Below, in pieces: positions 7,963 to 15,142 of a stretch of 23,094 nucleotides of DNA. Position 1 is the stretch's first letter. Every line of letters begins with the position of its first letter. Both the position numbers and the translations under genes were made by a program. Source of the DNA: DATAMF01 sp964472565 (GTDB lineage: Bacteria > Chloroflexota > Anaerolineae > Aggregatilineales > Aggregatilineaceae); NCBI GenBank assembly GCA_964472565.1, contig CAYYNB010000092.1, positions 1-23,094 on the forward strand, given 5' to 3'. The notes under the pieces were generated by a model. It saw only the letters and a list, made by a program, of their open reading frames with translations, was not told the origin of the DNA and did not search any database.

Positions 7963-8916
7963 GTGACGACTTCATCTCTCAACCAGAATCCAAAGCAATC
8001 GACCAAACTTCCTTTTTATGAACGATGGTGGATCTACGCGAACGCGATGACTGATGGCCTGCTGTATGATATTTATCAGGCCGGGGATCGCTTTAGCAAA
8101 CATGGCTTTCATGAGTCGGCAGCGCTAGCCTATTACGCCGTATTTTCCTTGTTTCCCCTGCTGATTCTCTTGCTGGTTGTCGTCAGTACGGTGCTGGGTC
8201 CCGCTGCCGCCCGCGATCAGATTGATGGGGTCTTGCGCCTCTTTGTGCCCGTCTCTACTGCCGATTTTGTGCAGGAAAATATTGCCGAGTCGTTAGAGCA
8301 GCGTGGTTCGTTCGGGCTGATGGCCGGCATTACGCTGTTGTGGTCGGGGCTGGGCCTGTTCTCGAATCTCAACAGCGCTCTGAATCGGACGTTTGGAGTC
8401 GCATCTTTTCCAAATACATTTAAACGCCGCTTGATCGCTCTCTTTATGATGCTGGCGTTGGGCCTTTTGTTAATCGCATCCTTAGCCACGACGGTTTTGT
8501 TTGGCCTGATCGATCTGGTCTTCTTTTTTCAAACGTCATCCTGGGTCACTACTGGCGCGCTGTTAGTTCCCCTGAGTATCAACATCGCTATCTTTGCCTT
8601 TCTCTACCGCTTTTTACCCCGCCGCCGTGTGCGGTGGGATACGATCTGGACGGTAGCTTTCCTGTGTGGTATTGCCTGGGAAATCGCCAAAGAAGGTTTT
8701 GCCTGGTATCTGGACAATCTCGGATCATACAACTGGATTTACGGTTCGGTAGCGACGCTGATCGTGTTGATGTTATGGGCCTTTGTGACTGGCATCATTG
8801 TGATTTTTGGCGGCGAGTTGTGTGTTTCTCTGGAAGAGTGGATGACTCGCCGCTCCGTTCAGGACTTGATCATTGCCTCAACCGAACTAGAAGAAGAATA
8901 CGAACTGGTTGAATAA
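7963..8916 (+). CDS. YihY/BrkB-family inner-membrane protein
   Basis: The 317-residue product shows the YihY/BrkB pattern: an amphipathic N-terminal region, then SAALAYYAVFSLFPLLILLL as first membrane segment and about five more (near 125-145, 160-185, 195-215, 225-245 and 260-285), with WDTIWTVAFLCGIAWEIAKEGFAWYLDN between. It ends in an acidic cytoplasmic tail (EELEEEYELVE). Family members are widespread and sometimes misannotated as ribonuclease BN; their transport or envelope role is not settled. The start is uncertain: GTG at 7963 has its nearest purine-rich site (AAGGA, 7933-7937) too far upstream, and an internal start before residue 28 is possible. Confidence 0.85.
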   Translation: MTTSSLNQNPKQSTKLPFYERWWIYANAMTDGLLYDIYQAGDRFSKHGFHESAALAYYAVFSLFPLLILLLVVVSTVLGPAAARDQIDGVLRLFVPVSTADFVQENIAESLEQRGSFGLMAGITLLWSGLGLFSNLNSALNRTFGVASFPNTFKRRLIALFMMLALGLLLIASLATTVLFGLIDLVFFFQTSSWVTTGALLVPLSINIAIFAFLYRFLPRRRVRWDTIWTVAFLCGIAWEIAKEGFAWYLDNLGSYNWIYGSVATLIVLMLWAFVTGIIVIFGGELCVSLEEWMTRRSVQDLIIASTELEEEYELVE

Positions 8917-8941
8917 AGGGCAGATTCCCCGAACCTGCCCT
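8917..8941 (-). terminator. Hairpin ending the methyltransferase transcript
   Basis: AGGGCAG (8917-8923) pairs with CTGCCCT (8935-8941) over an 11-nt loop. Read on the minus strand the stem is followed by TTTATT, as in an intrinsic terminator for the ABC/methyltransferase unit; on the plus strand the U-tract is missing. Confidence 0.55.
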
Positions 8942-8948
8942 GTCATCC

Positions 8949-9734
8949 TTATACATCTCGCTCTAACACATACACCAGCCCGCATGCCGCCGGATCAAAC
9001 GGATCACCGTTGAAGGTGCGGTTGCGGCTGTGAACACGCAGCCCTACCTGTGCAAACAGGCTTTCCATATCATATGGCGACGGCCACCACGTCTGGCGGC
9101 GGTATTCGAGCCGTTCGTGGGCCGGGCCGAAGACCACCGTTTGAGTCTCGACCATCCGGCTCTGCTGGTCATACCGCTGGCGGTAGACTGCCGCGCCGCC
9201 GTCCCACTCGTCGTATTCCTGTGAGCGGCTGGGCAGTTCGGGCTGCCAGTCTTCCGACCCCAACAAAAACCGTCCACCGGGGCGCAGCAGGTTTGCTACG
9301 TTCCACAGCACATCACGCGTTCGTTCCCAATCGGCGAACCACGTCAGCAGGTTGTCACAGAACTGGGTTATCGCGTCGAATGGCCCACGCAGCGGCAGAT
9401 GTTCCACATCCGCCTCGACCCAGTTCGCATCCAGGCTGCGCCGCCGCGCGTTGTATTTCGCCAGCGTCAGCAGATCGTGTGACAGGTCCAATCCGGTGAC
9501 GTTCAGGCCGTAAGACGCGAAGGCCATACTGTGCCGTCCCCACCCGCAGCCCAGGTCTAACACCCGCTCACCGGGAGTGAGACGGAGTTGCCACAAGGCG
9601 AACTGCACTTCACTATCCGTATTTAATGCCCATGCGCCCGGCACCCCGCCTTTGATCATCCGGCGCGCCCAACTAGCGGCCATCTGGCGGTACCAGGCAT
9701 TGTTGTCTGAATGATAAGTCGTGTAAGCGTACAC
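8949..9734 (-). CDS. Class I SAM-dependent methyltransferase
   Basis: The 261-residue protein carries the SAM-binding motif VLDLGCGWG (about 58-66), the acidic end of strand 2 in GLDLS, ADVEHLPL after strand 3, and LLRPGGRFLLGSEDW. This resembles small-molecule methyltransferases of the UbiE/Methyltransf_25 type rather than known rRNA enzymes, but the target is not evident. GTG at 9734 is chosen because AAAGGAA (9742-9748) lies seven bases upstream; an ATG 11 codons earlier has no site. It is 41 bp downstream of the ABC permease on the same strand and followed by a terminator, so it is probably the last gene of that operon. A modifying enzyme beside an exporter fits detoxification or natural-product handling; that is inference. 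Confidence 0.85.
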   Translation of the reverse strand: MYAYTTYHSDNNAWYRQMAASWARRMIKGGVPGAWALNTDSEVQFALWQLRLTPGERVLDLGCGWGRHSMAFASYGLNVTGLDLSHDLLTLAKYNARRRSLDANWVEADVEHLPLRGPFDAITQFCDNLLTWFADWERTRDVLWNVANLLRPGGRFLLGSEDWQPELPSRSQEYDEWDGGAAVYRQRYDQQSRMVETQTVVFGPAHERLEYRRQTWWPSPYDMESLFAQVGLRVHSRNRTFNGDPFDPAACGLVYVLERDV

Positions 9735-9775
9735 GGCGTTATTCCTTTCGCAGACCGGCACGGGCACGCAGCGGT

Positions 9776-10606
9776 TTACCCGTTGCGCTTCAATTTACCC
9801 GTGCGTTTGGTGTATCGCTCTGCCCGCTGAAAAGCGTATACCCCCAGCGGTAGCATCACCAGGCCCATCAACACGAGGGGCCAAACGTAACTCAGTGGGT
9901 CGTGGTCCACTGTCCCTGGCAGCAGCGCCGCGCGCATGCCTTCCAATACATAGGTGCCGGGTGAAATCTTCGATAAAATTTGCAGCCATTCGGGCAGCAC
10001 ACTGACCGGGTAATAAATCCCCGATGCCAGCAGGAAAAACGCTTCTACGATGTGGGTCATCTGCGCCCCGCGTTCCGGGTACAGCAGCGGCAGAATCGAC
10101 GCCACGATCCCCAGTCCCACAAACGAAATGCTACCCGCCATCAAAACCACTGCGGCGGCTAAAAAGTCCGCGTCGCTCAAATCGAGCGAGAAAAAGGCGG
10201 CGACGGCAATCCCGATTACAATCGTGAACAAAAAGCTGTACACGACGGCAAAAATCGTCTGTCCGATCATCTGGTTGAACCGCCGGATAGGAGCCATGAA
10301 AGTATATTCAATCGTCCCTTCCCAGCGCTCCCACTGGATCATCTCGCTGATGTTGTTAAAGATTCCGGCGAGAAACCGCCATACCAGCGTCCCGATCAGC
10401 AAGTAGGTAATGAGATAGTCGGTGTTAATGCCCTCTTGCCCGGTGATCGCCACCGCCCCCGCGCCGATGAACGTAACCGACAGGGAGTTGGCTATCGAAT
10501 ACATCAGCCATACCACTTCCCAGCCCCAATAGCGCTTCACAAGATTAAAGTTCCGCGCCACAAAAGCGTAAGACTGGCGCATTTCTAACTGCATACTCTT
10601 ATACAT
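9776..10606 (-). CDS. ABC-2 type transporter permease
   Basis: Membrane half of an ABC exporter, about 276 residues with six hydrophobic segments (near 30-55, 65-85, 110-135, 145-170, 178-200 and 240-262) and the ABC-2 features WRFLAGIFNNISEMIQWERWEGTIEYTFMAPIR split over the second cytoplasmic loop, and ASGIYYPVSVLPEWLQ before the last helix. I start at 10606, where AGGAA stands nine bases upstream; in-frame ATGs at 10615 and 10654 are alternatives, the former directly abutting that site. The gene follows the ATPase by about 60 bp. DrrB and NodJ are the best-known relatives, exporting drugs or lipo-oligosaccharides; the cargo here is unknown. Confidence 0.88.
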   Translation of the reverse strand: MYKSMQLEMRQSYAFVARNFNLVKRYWGWEVVWLMYSIANSLSVTFIGAGAVAITGQEGINTDYLITYLLIGTLVWRFLAGIFNNISEMIQWERWEGTIEYTFMAPIRRFNQMIGQTIFAVVYSFLFTIVIGIAVAAFFSLDLSDADFLAAAVVLMAGSISFVGLGIVASILPLLYPERGAQMTHIVEAFFLLASGIYYPVSVLPEWLQILSKISPGTYVLEGMRAALLPGTVDHDPLSYVWPLVLMGLVMLPLGVYAFQRAERYTKRTGKLKRNG

Positions 10607-10667
10607 CGGGATCATTTCCTTTCCCCAAAGAGGCGGAGCCTGCACCCCGCCCATCTATTGTCCTCGC

Positions 10668-11564
10668 CTAGCCCAGAACCTTTTCCGGTTCGAAGTTGGT
10701 CAGATCGTCTTTTTCCACCAGTTCCTTGCCCGTCAACTGCATAAACACGTCTTCGAGCGTCGGTTCGTGACCGTTGCGCTTCACCAATGTTTTCAGTCCG
10801 GCGGGTGTATCCAACGCGACAATCTTGCCGTCGTTGATAATCGCAATCCGATCACAAATCGCGTCGGCTTCGTTCATGTCGTGCGTGGTGATCAAAATGG
10901 TCGCATCATGCACATCGCGTAACTCGTTCACAAACGACTGCACTTCCAGCTTCGAGCGCGGGTCTAATCCGGTAGTCGGCTCGTCCAGCAGCAAGATTAC
11001 GGGCTGTGTCAGAAACGCGCGGGCAATTGCCACTTTTTGCTGCATGCCCCGGCTCATCTCTTCCATCGGCTCTTTATAGCTGTTTTCACGCAGCCCCAGC
11101 CGCCCCAGAATCTCGCGTGCTTTTTTGTCGGCCACCGCCCCAGACACCCCATAGAGCCGCGCGCCATACAGTAGGTTCTCACGCGGGCTTAACTTTTTAA
11201 AGAATGCGGCTTCCACCGATACCCGGTTGATCATCCGCTTGACCTTCATTTCATCTTTCACTACGTCCAACCCAAAGGCGGTGATCGTGCCCTCGTCCGG
11301 GATCAGCAGGGTGGAGAGCAGCCGGATAAGCGTCGATTTGCCGGACCCGTTTGGCCCCAACACACCGAAAATTTCCCGCCGCGCCACATCGAACGATACA
11401 TGATCGACAGCCGTAACCAGTTCTTTACCTCGCCGCGCCTTGACTTCATGTCCGTTTGTTTGCCCGTTTTTCCACCCGGCGATGCGCCGCCACCAGGGTT
11501 CCTGTGCCGCGTTAAACCGCTTCACGACGTTCTGAACCACTAAGGCTTTTTGTTCTGTACTCAT
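10668..11564 (-). CDS. ABC-2 exporter ATP-binding protein, DrrA/NodI type
   Basis: Nucleotide-binding subunit, 298 residues: Walker A GPNGSGKST (70-78), signature MSRGMQQK (170-177, in place of LSGGQ), Walker B ILLLDEP (190-196) and switch His228 in TTHDM. The C-terminal TLEDVFMQLTGKEL segment is typical of the DrrA/NodI/CcmA group. An unusual basic insertion at 21-48 (WWRRIAGWKNGQTNG onward) separates the first two strands. ATG at 11564 is preceded by AAAAGGA at six bases; an ATG six codons earlier is less suitable. It is the first large gene of an operon with the permease and methyltransferase, and its expression should depend on the leader described at 11603-11869. DrrA-type ATPases power drug efflux, but other cargo is possible. 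Confidence 0.92.
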   Translation of the reverse strand: MSTEQKALVVQNVVKRFNAAQEPWWRRIAGWKNGQTNGHEVKARRGKELVTAVDHVSFDVARREIFGVLGPNGSGKSTLIRLLSTLLIPDEGTITAFGLDVVKDEMKVKRMINRVSVEAAFFKKLSPRENLLYGARLYGVSGAVADKKAREILGRLGLRENSYKEPMEEMSRGMQQKVAIARAFLTQPVILLLDEPTTGLDPRSKLEVQSFVNELRDVHDATILITTHDMNEADAICDRIAIINDGKIVALDTPAGLKTLVKRNGHEPTLEDVFMQLTGKELVEKDDLTNFEPEKVLG

Positions 11565-11602
11565 TTCAAATCCTTTTCTCATACCTGTCGCGAAACGAAA
11601 AT

Positions 11603-11629
11603 AGCCGTAAGCAGGGTTTGCCTACGGCT
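11603..11629 (-). terminator. Second leader hairpin, terminator-like
   Basis: On the minus strand AGCCGTAGGC pairs with GCTTACGGCT (one G-U pair, 10 bp, 7-nt loop) and is followed by ATTTTCG. It lies 40 nt after the main leader terminator and about 40 nt before the ATPase start. Its first arm can also pair with the last arm of the upstream terminator (GCCTGCGG with CCGTAGGC, eight pairs including one G-U), so the two stems may not be independent. Confidence 0.5.
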
Positions 11630-11659
11630 TCTTGGCGGTCCTCGAATAGGATTTAAGCC

Positions 11660-11696
11660 AAAATAAAAACCGCAGGCGGTGTATTGGGCCTGCGGT
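11660..11696 (-). terminator. Intrinsic terminator in the ABC operon leader
   Basis: On the minus strand ACCGCAGGC (11696-11688) pairs perfectly with GCCTGCGGT (11677-11669) over a 10-nt loop, followed by TTTTATTTT. This is a textbook rho-independent terminator placed between the leader ORF stop and the ATPase gene, in the same direction as both. Unless prevented it should stop most transcripts before the exporter genes. Confidence 0.85.
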
Positions 11697-11801
11697 CGGT
11701 GTCTACCAGAGTAGTTCTACCGGGGAACAGGCACAATACGACACGGATCAACAGCTTCGCCGCCGTTGATGAACCGGTAAAGGAAGGTGATGTGTTGATC
11801 C
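11681..11801 (-). promoter_or_regulatory. Candidate ribosome-controlled attenuator (competing pairings)
   Basis: Three alternative pairings are visible in the transcript. First, GUAUUGUGCCUG (11739-11728, codons 24-28 of the leader ORF) can pair with CAGGCCCAAUAC (11692-11681), 11 of 12 positions, which would capture the 5' arm and loop of the terminator: an antiterminator. Second, GGATCAACA (11801-11793) pairs exactly with TGTTGATCC (11753-11745). Third, ATCAACGG (11770-11763) pairs with CTGTTGAT (11754-11747) using one G-U, excluding the second. A ribosome halted early in the ORF would leave codons 24-28 free to form the antiterminator; one that reaches the stop codon would cover them and allow termination. 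This model is inferred from pairing only. Confidence 0.65.
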
Positions 11802-11809
11802 ATAATCAC
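11717..11809 (-). CDS. Leader peptide of the ABC transporter operon (30 aa)
   Basis: A short ORF with an ideal translation start: AAAGGAG (11823-11817) seven bases before GTG at 11809. The 30-residue product begins MIMDQHITFLYRF and ends DPCRIVPVPR before TAG. It has no signal peptide, membrane segment or known domain, and is too short for an enzyme. A strong promoter lies 31 bp upstream of the start and a terminator starts 21 nt after the stop, so translation, not the peptide, may be the point. No run of a single regulatory amino acid is present, which speaks against classical amino acid attenuation; a Pro-rich C-terminus (IVPVPR) could slow ribosomes. An ATG two codons in is an alternative start with worse spacing. 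Confidence 0.65.
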   Translation of the reverse strand: MIMDQHITFLYRFINGGEAVDPCRIVPVPR

Positions 11810-11839
11810 GCCTTTTCTCCTTTCATAAGAGTCTTTGGC

Positions 11840-11869
11840 AGTATAGCACGAGAAATTTAGAAATGTCAA
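11840..11869 (-). promoter_or_regulatory. Sigma70-type promoter of the ABC operon leader
   Basis: On the minus strand TTGACA (11869-11864), an 18-bp spacer and TATACT (11845-11840). This is the best promoter match in the window. Transcription should begin near 11833, giving a 5' region of about 24 nt before the leader ORF. Confidence 0.8.
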
Positions 11870-11981
11870 GTATTGATTTTTATCTTAATAATTATATTTC
11901 AGAAACGCCAGTCTTTTTAATTGAATGGATGTTCTATTAGATTTGTGTTGGCATCCGTCAATTCCAGAACGATCCTCGCCA

Positions 11982-11990
11982 TGCTATAAT
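11982..11990 (+). promoter_or_regulatory. Extended -10 promoter of the acyl-CoA dehydrogenase gene
   Basis: TGCTATAAT gives a perfect extended -10 element 44 bp before the chosen ATG. No good -35 hexamer is present at 17 bp, as often in extended -10 promoters. The interval between it and the divergent leader promoter (about 11870-11981) is AT-rich and shows no gene. Confidence 0.6.
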
Positions 11991-12034
11991 CTGCCTAATG
12001 TTTTTTAGCTATGCCTAATAAAGGATGTTTCACG

Positions 12035-13243
12035 ATGGACTTTGAACTGACTGAAGAACACTTAATGGCCCGGCAGATGGTGCGGGATTTTGCCCAAAAA
12101 GAAATTTACCCCATCCTCAAGGAATATGATCGCAAACAGGAACCGATCCCCCATGTTCTGCCCCGTATGGCCGAACTGGGCATTTTGGGTATCAATATCC
12201 CGGTGCGCTACGGTGGTCAGGGCTTCGACTATATTTCCCTCGCCCTGGTTTGTGAAGAATTAGAGCGGGTGGACGCCAGCCTGCGCGTGATCATGTCCGT
12301 TCATGCCGGGCTGAACAGTCTCGCCATGTTGCAGTGGGGCACTGAAGAACAGAAACAGCGGTTTCTCGTTCCTCAGGCTAAAGGCGAAAAATACGCGGGG
12401 TATGCTCTCACTGAACCCGACGCGGGGAGCGATCCCGTCAGCCTGCGTTCTACTGCCCGCCGCGAAGGGGATTGTTATATTCTCAACGGCGAAAAGATGT
12501 GGATCAGTTTGGCGACCAAAGCTCATCATTTTCTCGTTTTCGCCAAAACCGATCCGCACGCCGAGCCAGCCCACAAAGGCATCACCGCTTTTATCATCAC
12601 CAATGATATGAAGGGCGTTACCACCGGCGACATTCACGGTAAGTTAGGTGTCCGCGCGGGTTCCACCGGTTGGGTTTCGATGCAGGATGTCGAAGTGCCG
12701 GTTGAAAATCGTCTTGGTGAAGAAGGCGAAGGTTTCTATATCGCCATGAGCTGCCTCGATAACGGGCGCTTTACGGTGGGTGCGGGCGCGACAGGCTGCA
12801 TTCGAGCGTGCCTCGAAGACAGCGTGAAATATGCGATGGAACGCCACACTTTTGGCGTGCCAATTGCCCAGCACCAGTTGATCAAGCAGAAAATTGCCTA
12901 TATGCAGCAGTGGTATGATGCCGCCGAACTCCTGATTCTGCGCGCCGCGTGGCTCAAGAATCAGGGCAAACGCAACACCCGCGAAACCGCCGTTGCTAAG
13001 TGGTACGCCACCGATATGAGCGTCAAAGCAGCTCTCGAAGCGGTTCAGCTCTACGGCGCGTATGGCTTCAGCGATGAATACGATGTCGAGCGTTATCTGC
13101 GCAACGCGAAGGGCGCGGTCATCTACGAAGGGGCCAGCGAAATCCAACAGTTGCTCCAGGCGGACTATGCCTTCGGCTTCCGCAAGGACAAACCGCTGCG
13201 CTGCGAACTTCCCGCCTATAACGCGGACGAATGGCAGTCATAG
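12035..13243 (+). CDS. Acyl-CoA dehydrogenase (FAD)
   Basis: Alpha,beta-dehydrogenation of acyl-CoA with electrons passed to ETF. The 402-residue product has the family layout: helical N-terminal domain, the FAD/substrate region YALTEPDAGSDP with NGEKMWIS, and the C-terminal helical domain. Glu365 in VIYEGASEIQQLL sits where short-chain and butyryl-CoA dehydrogenases have their catalytic base. Chain-length preference cannot be read with certainty; glutaryl-CoA-type relatives look similar. The ATG at 12035 has AAAGGA nine bases upstream; an ATG eight codons earlier is less likely. The etfB and etfA genes follow on the same strand after 158 bp containing a palindromic repeat, so dehydrogenase and its electron acceptor are encoded together. 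Confidence 0.93.
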   Translation: MDFELTEEHLMARQMVRDFAQKEIYPILKEYDRKQEPIPHVLPRMAELGILGINIPVRYGGQGFDYISLALVCEELERVDASLRVIMSVHAGLNSLAMLQWGTEEQKQRFLVPQAKGEKYAGYALTEPDAGSDPVSLRSTARREGDCYILNGEKMWISLATKAHHFLVFAKTDPHAEPAHKGITAFIITNDMKGVTTGDIHGKLGVRAGSTGWVSMQDVEVPVENRLGEEGEGFYIAMSCLDNGRFTVGAGATGCIRACLEDSVKYAMERHTFGVPIAQHQLIKQKIAYMQQWYDAAELLILRAAWLKNQGKRNTRETAVAKWYATDMSVKAALEAVQLYGAYGFSDEYDVERYLRNAKGAVIYEGASEIQQLLQADYAFGFRKDKPLRCELPAYNADEWQS

Positions 13244-13305
13244 GGACAATTCACAAATTGCACGAGATGTAGATACCGTTTTCTCCTCACACCTTTTGAC
13301 TTTGG

Positions 13306-13348
13306 CTTCCCCCTCTTCCAACTTGGTTGGAGAGGGGGGAACGAGGGG
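13306..13348. repeat. REP-like palindromic repeat, copy 1
   Basis: CCCCCTCTTCCAAC, a short loop, then GTTGGAGAGGGGG, followed by GAACGAGGGG. The arms pair with a one-base bulge. A second copy, nearly identical, lies at 22765-22806. Copy 1 fills the gap between the dehydrogenase gene and etfB, where it may stabilise the upstream mRNA or just be a dispersed element. Confidence 0.75.
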
Positions 13349-13401
13349 ATGAGGTTCTGCAATAACCTCTAATTTTCATACCTTACAGGAGGATAGAAGC
13401 C

Positions 13402-14181
13402 TTGCACGTCGTAGTGATAGCCAAAAGCACGCCCGACACGGAGGCAGCGGTGACGGTGGACGCCAGCGGAAAAGCCAGTTGGGGCGATAAGTTGGTCGTC
13501 AATCCCTGGGATGAATACGCCATTACCGAGGCGGTTCTGCTCCAGGCCGCTCATAAAGTCAAAGCGACTGTTTTGACGTTAGGCCCAGCCGAACAGAATG
13601 AAGTCCTTAAACATGGTTTAGCCATTGGTTGTGATCAGGCATTCCGGGTGTGGGACAATGCGCTTGAAGGACATGACAGCCTTGCTTATGCCGAATCCAT
13701 CGCGGCGGCGATCAAAAAGCTGGGTGATGTCGATCTGGTCATCTTCGGTAAGGAACTCTCCGATATTGCCTCCGACCAGCACATCTATCAGGTGTCCCGC
13801 AAACTCGGCTGGAACATGATCGGCTTTGTTGCCAAAATCGAAGCGGTAGATTTTGCCGCCAAAACGATTCGCGTTAAGCGGCAGGTCGAACAGGGCATGC
13901 AGACGATCTCCAGCCAACTGCCCGCCGTGATCAGCGTGATCAAAGACATCAACGAACCCAAATACCCAACCTTCATTGGCATTCGTAAAGCCGCCAAAGC
14001 TGAAATTCCAGTCTGGAGTCTGGCTGACCTGGGCCTCGCAGGTGTGACCCTGCAAACCCAGGTTGTTCGTTACCAGGAACTCCCCAAGCGTGAAGGGGCT
14101 GTCGAGATGATCGAGGGTGCCTCCACCCAGGAAAAAGCTGCTAAATTGGTGGACAAACTCTTGCAGGAGAAAGTGCTATGA
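13402..14181 (+). CDS. etfB: Electron transfer flavoprotein, beta subunit
   Basis: AMP/FAD-binding small subunit of ETF, which carries electrons from acyl-CoA dehydrogenases to the quinone pool. The 259-residue product begins LHVVVIAKSTPD, continues with WDEYAITEAV and DLVIFGKELSDIASDQ, and ends in the long arm that embraces EtfA. The family signature region (VKRQVEQGMQTISSQLPAVISV) is present in parts. Start is TTG at 13402: AGGAGG (13387-13392) stands nine bases before it and no in-frame ATG precedes it. The stop overlaps the etfA start by four bases (ATGA), coupling synthesis of the two subunits. Confidence 0.94.
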   Translation: MHVVVIAKSTPDTEAAVTVDASGKASWGDKLVVNPWDEYAITEAVLLQAAHKVKATVLTLGPAEQNEVLKHGLAIGCDQAFRVWDNALEGHDSLAYAESIAAAIKKLGDVDLVIFGKELSDIASDQHIYQVSRKLGWNMIGFVAKIEAVDFAAKTIRVKRQVEQGMQTISSQLPAVISVIKDINEPKYPTFIGIRKAAKAEIPVWSLADLGLAGVTLQTQVVRYQELPKREGAVEMIEGASTQEKAAKLVDKLLQEKVL

Positions 14182-15134
14182 GCGCCTTTGTCTGGATCGA
14201 ACCTCAGGCCCTTTCCGCTTCCTGGGAGGCCATTGGTGCAGCGAAGCACTTAGGCGCATCCGTGACCGCGTTGGTGTTGGGTCAGGGCGTTGATCAAGTC
14301 GCGCAGCAGGCCTTCCATTACGGCGCGGATCAGGTCGTTAAGGCCGACGATGCCACGTTGCAGGCCTACCGTTTTGAACCCTATGTTGCCCTGTTAGCCA
14401 AACTTGTGCAGGAGCATCATCCATCCTTCATCTTAGCTGCTGCCACAACATCAGGCCGTGAACTGCTCGCAGGTGCTGCTGCCGAGGTGAATGGGGGCCT
14501 CCTTACCGATGTCACCGATCTGACGCTGGAAGGCGGCAAATTGCACGCCATACGCCCCGTTTTAGGCGGTAAGGTGCTGTGCGCCGAAGCCGTGATCGGG
14601 GATGGTCCCCAATTCGCCACGTTGCGCACGCGTGCTTTCAAAGCACTTGATCCCGACACCAGCCGCGTCGGTGAAGTTTTAACCGCCGCCCCGGTCCTTT
14701 CCGAAAACCAGATTTCGACCAAAATCGAGGGTGTTCAGCAAGCCGCCAGCACCATCAGCCTCACCGATGCCAACGTGATCGTGGCGGGCGGGCGCGGTGT
14801 GGGTGGCCCTGATGGCTTCAAACCCGTCCGTGAATTGGCCAATGCTTTGGGCGCGGCCCTGGGTGCCAGCCGTCCCGCTGTCGATGCGGGCTGGATTCCC
14901 TACGAGCATCAGGTCGGCCAGACTGGAAAAGTCGTCTCGCCCGATCTCTATATCGCCGTCGGCATTTCCGGCGCGATCCAGCATCAGGCTGGGATGCGCA
15001 CCGCCAAGACCATCGTCGCGATCAACAAAGACCCCGAAGCCCCGATTTTTAAACTGGCCCGCTACGGCATCGTAGGCGATCTCTTTGAGATTCTGCCTGC
15101 CCTGACCCAGGCCTTCAAGCAAAAATTGGGCTAA
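14178..15134 (+). CDS. etfA: Electron transfer flavoprotein, alpha subunit
   Basis: Large ETF subunit, 318 residues. The C-terminal half is the FAD domain with the signature VAGGRGVGGPDGF, GASRPAVDAGWIPYEHQVGQTGK, LYIAVGISGAIQHQAGM and INKDPEAPIF, all strongly conserved in EtfA. The N-terminal half (ATTSGRELLAGAAAEV) packs against EtfB. No extra ferredoxin-like domain is fused, unlike some bifurcating ETFs, and no partner ferredoxin gene is adjacent, so a standard electron carrier to a quinone reductase outside this window is the simplest reading. It is followed at once by a terminator, which closes the operon. Confidence 0.95.
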   Translation: MSAFVWIEPQALSASWEAIGAAKHLGASVTALVLGQGVDQVAQQAFHYGADQVVKADDATLQAYRFEPYVALLAKLVQEHHPSFILAAATTSGRELLAGAAAEVNGGLLTDVTDLTLEGGKLHAIRPVLGGKVLCAEAVIGDGPQFATLRTRAFKALDPDTSRVGEVLTAAPVLSENQISTKIEGVQQAASTISLTDANVIVAGGRGVGGPDGFKPVRELANALGAALGASRPAVDAGWIPYEHQVGQTGKVVSPDLYIAVGISGAIQHQAGMRTAKTIVAINKDPEAPIFKLARYGIVGDLFEILPALTQAFKQKLG

Positions 15135-15142
15135 CGAATTGC

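Noticed and set aside
7963..8916. Ribonuclease BN
   Set aside because: This is an old misannotation of YihY/BrkB proteins; the sequence is a polytopic membrane protein with no nuclease motif.
11717..11809. Leader ORF as an amino acid-specific (trp-like) attenuator or as an antitoxin gene
   Set aside because: No run of one amino acid codon is present, and no toxin gene lies beside it; the downstream genes are an exporter and a methyltransferase.
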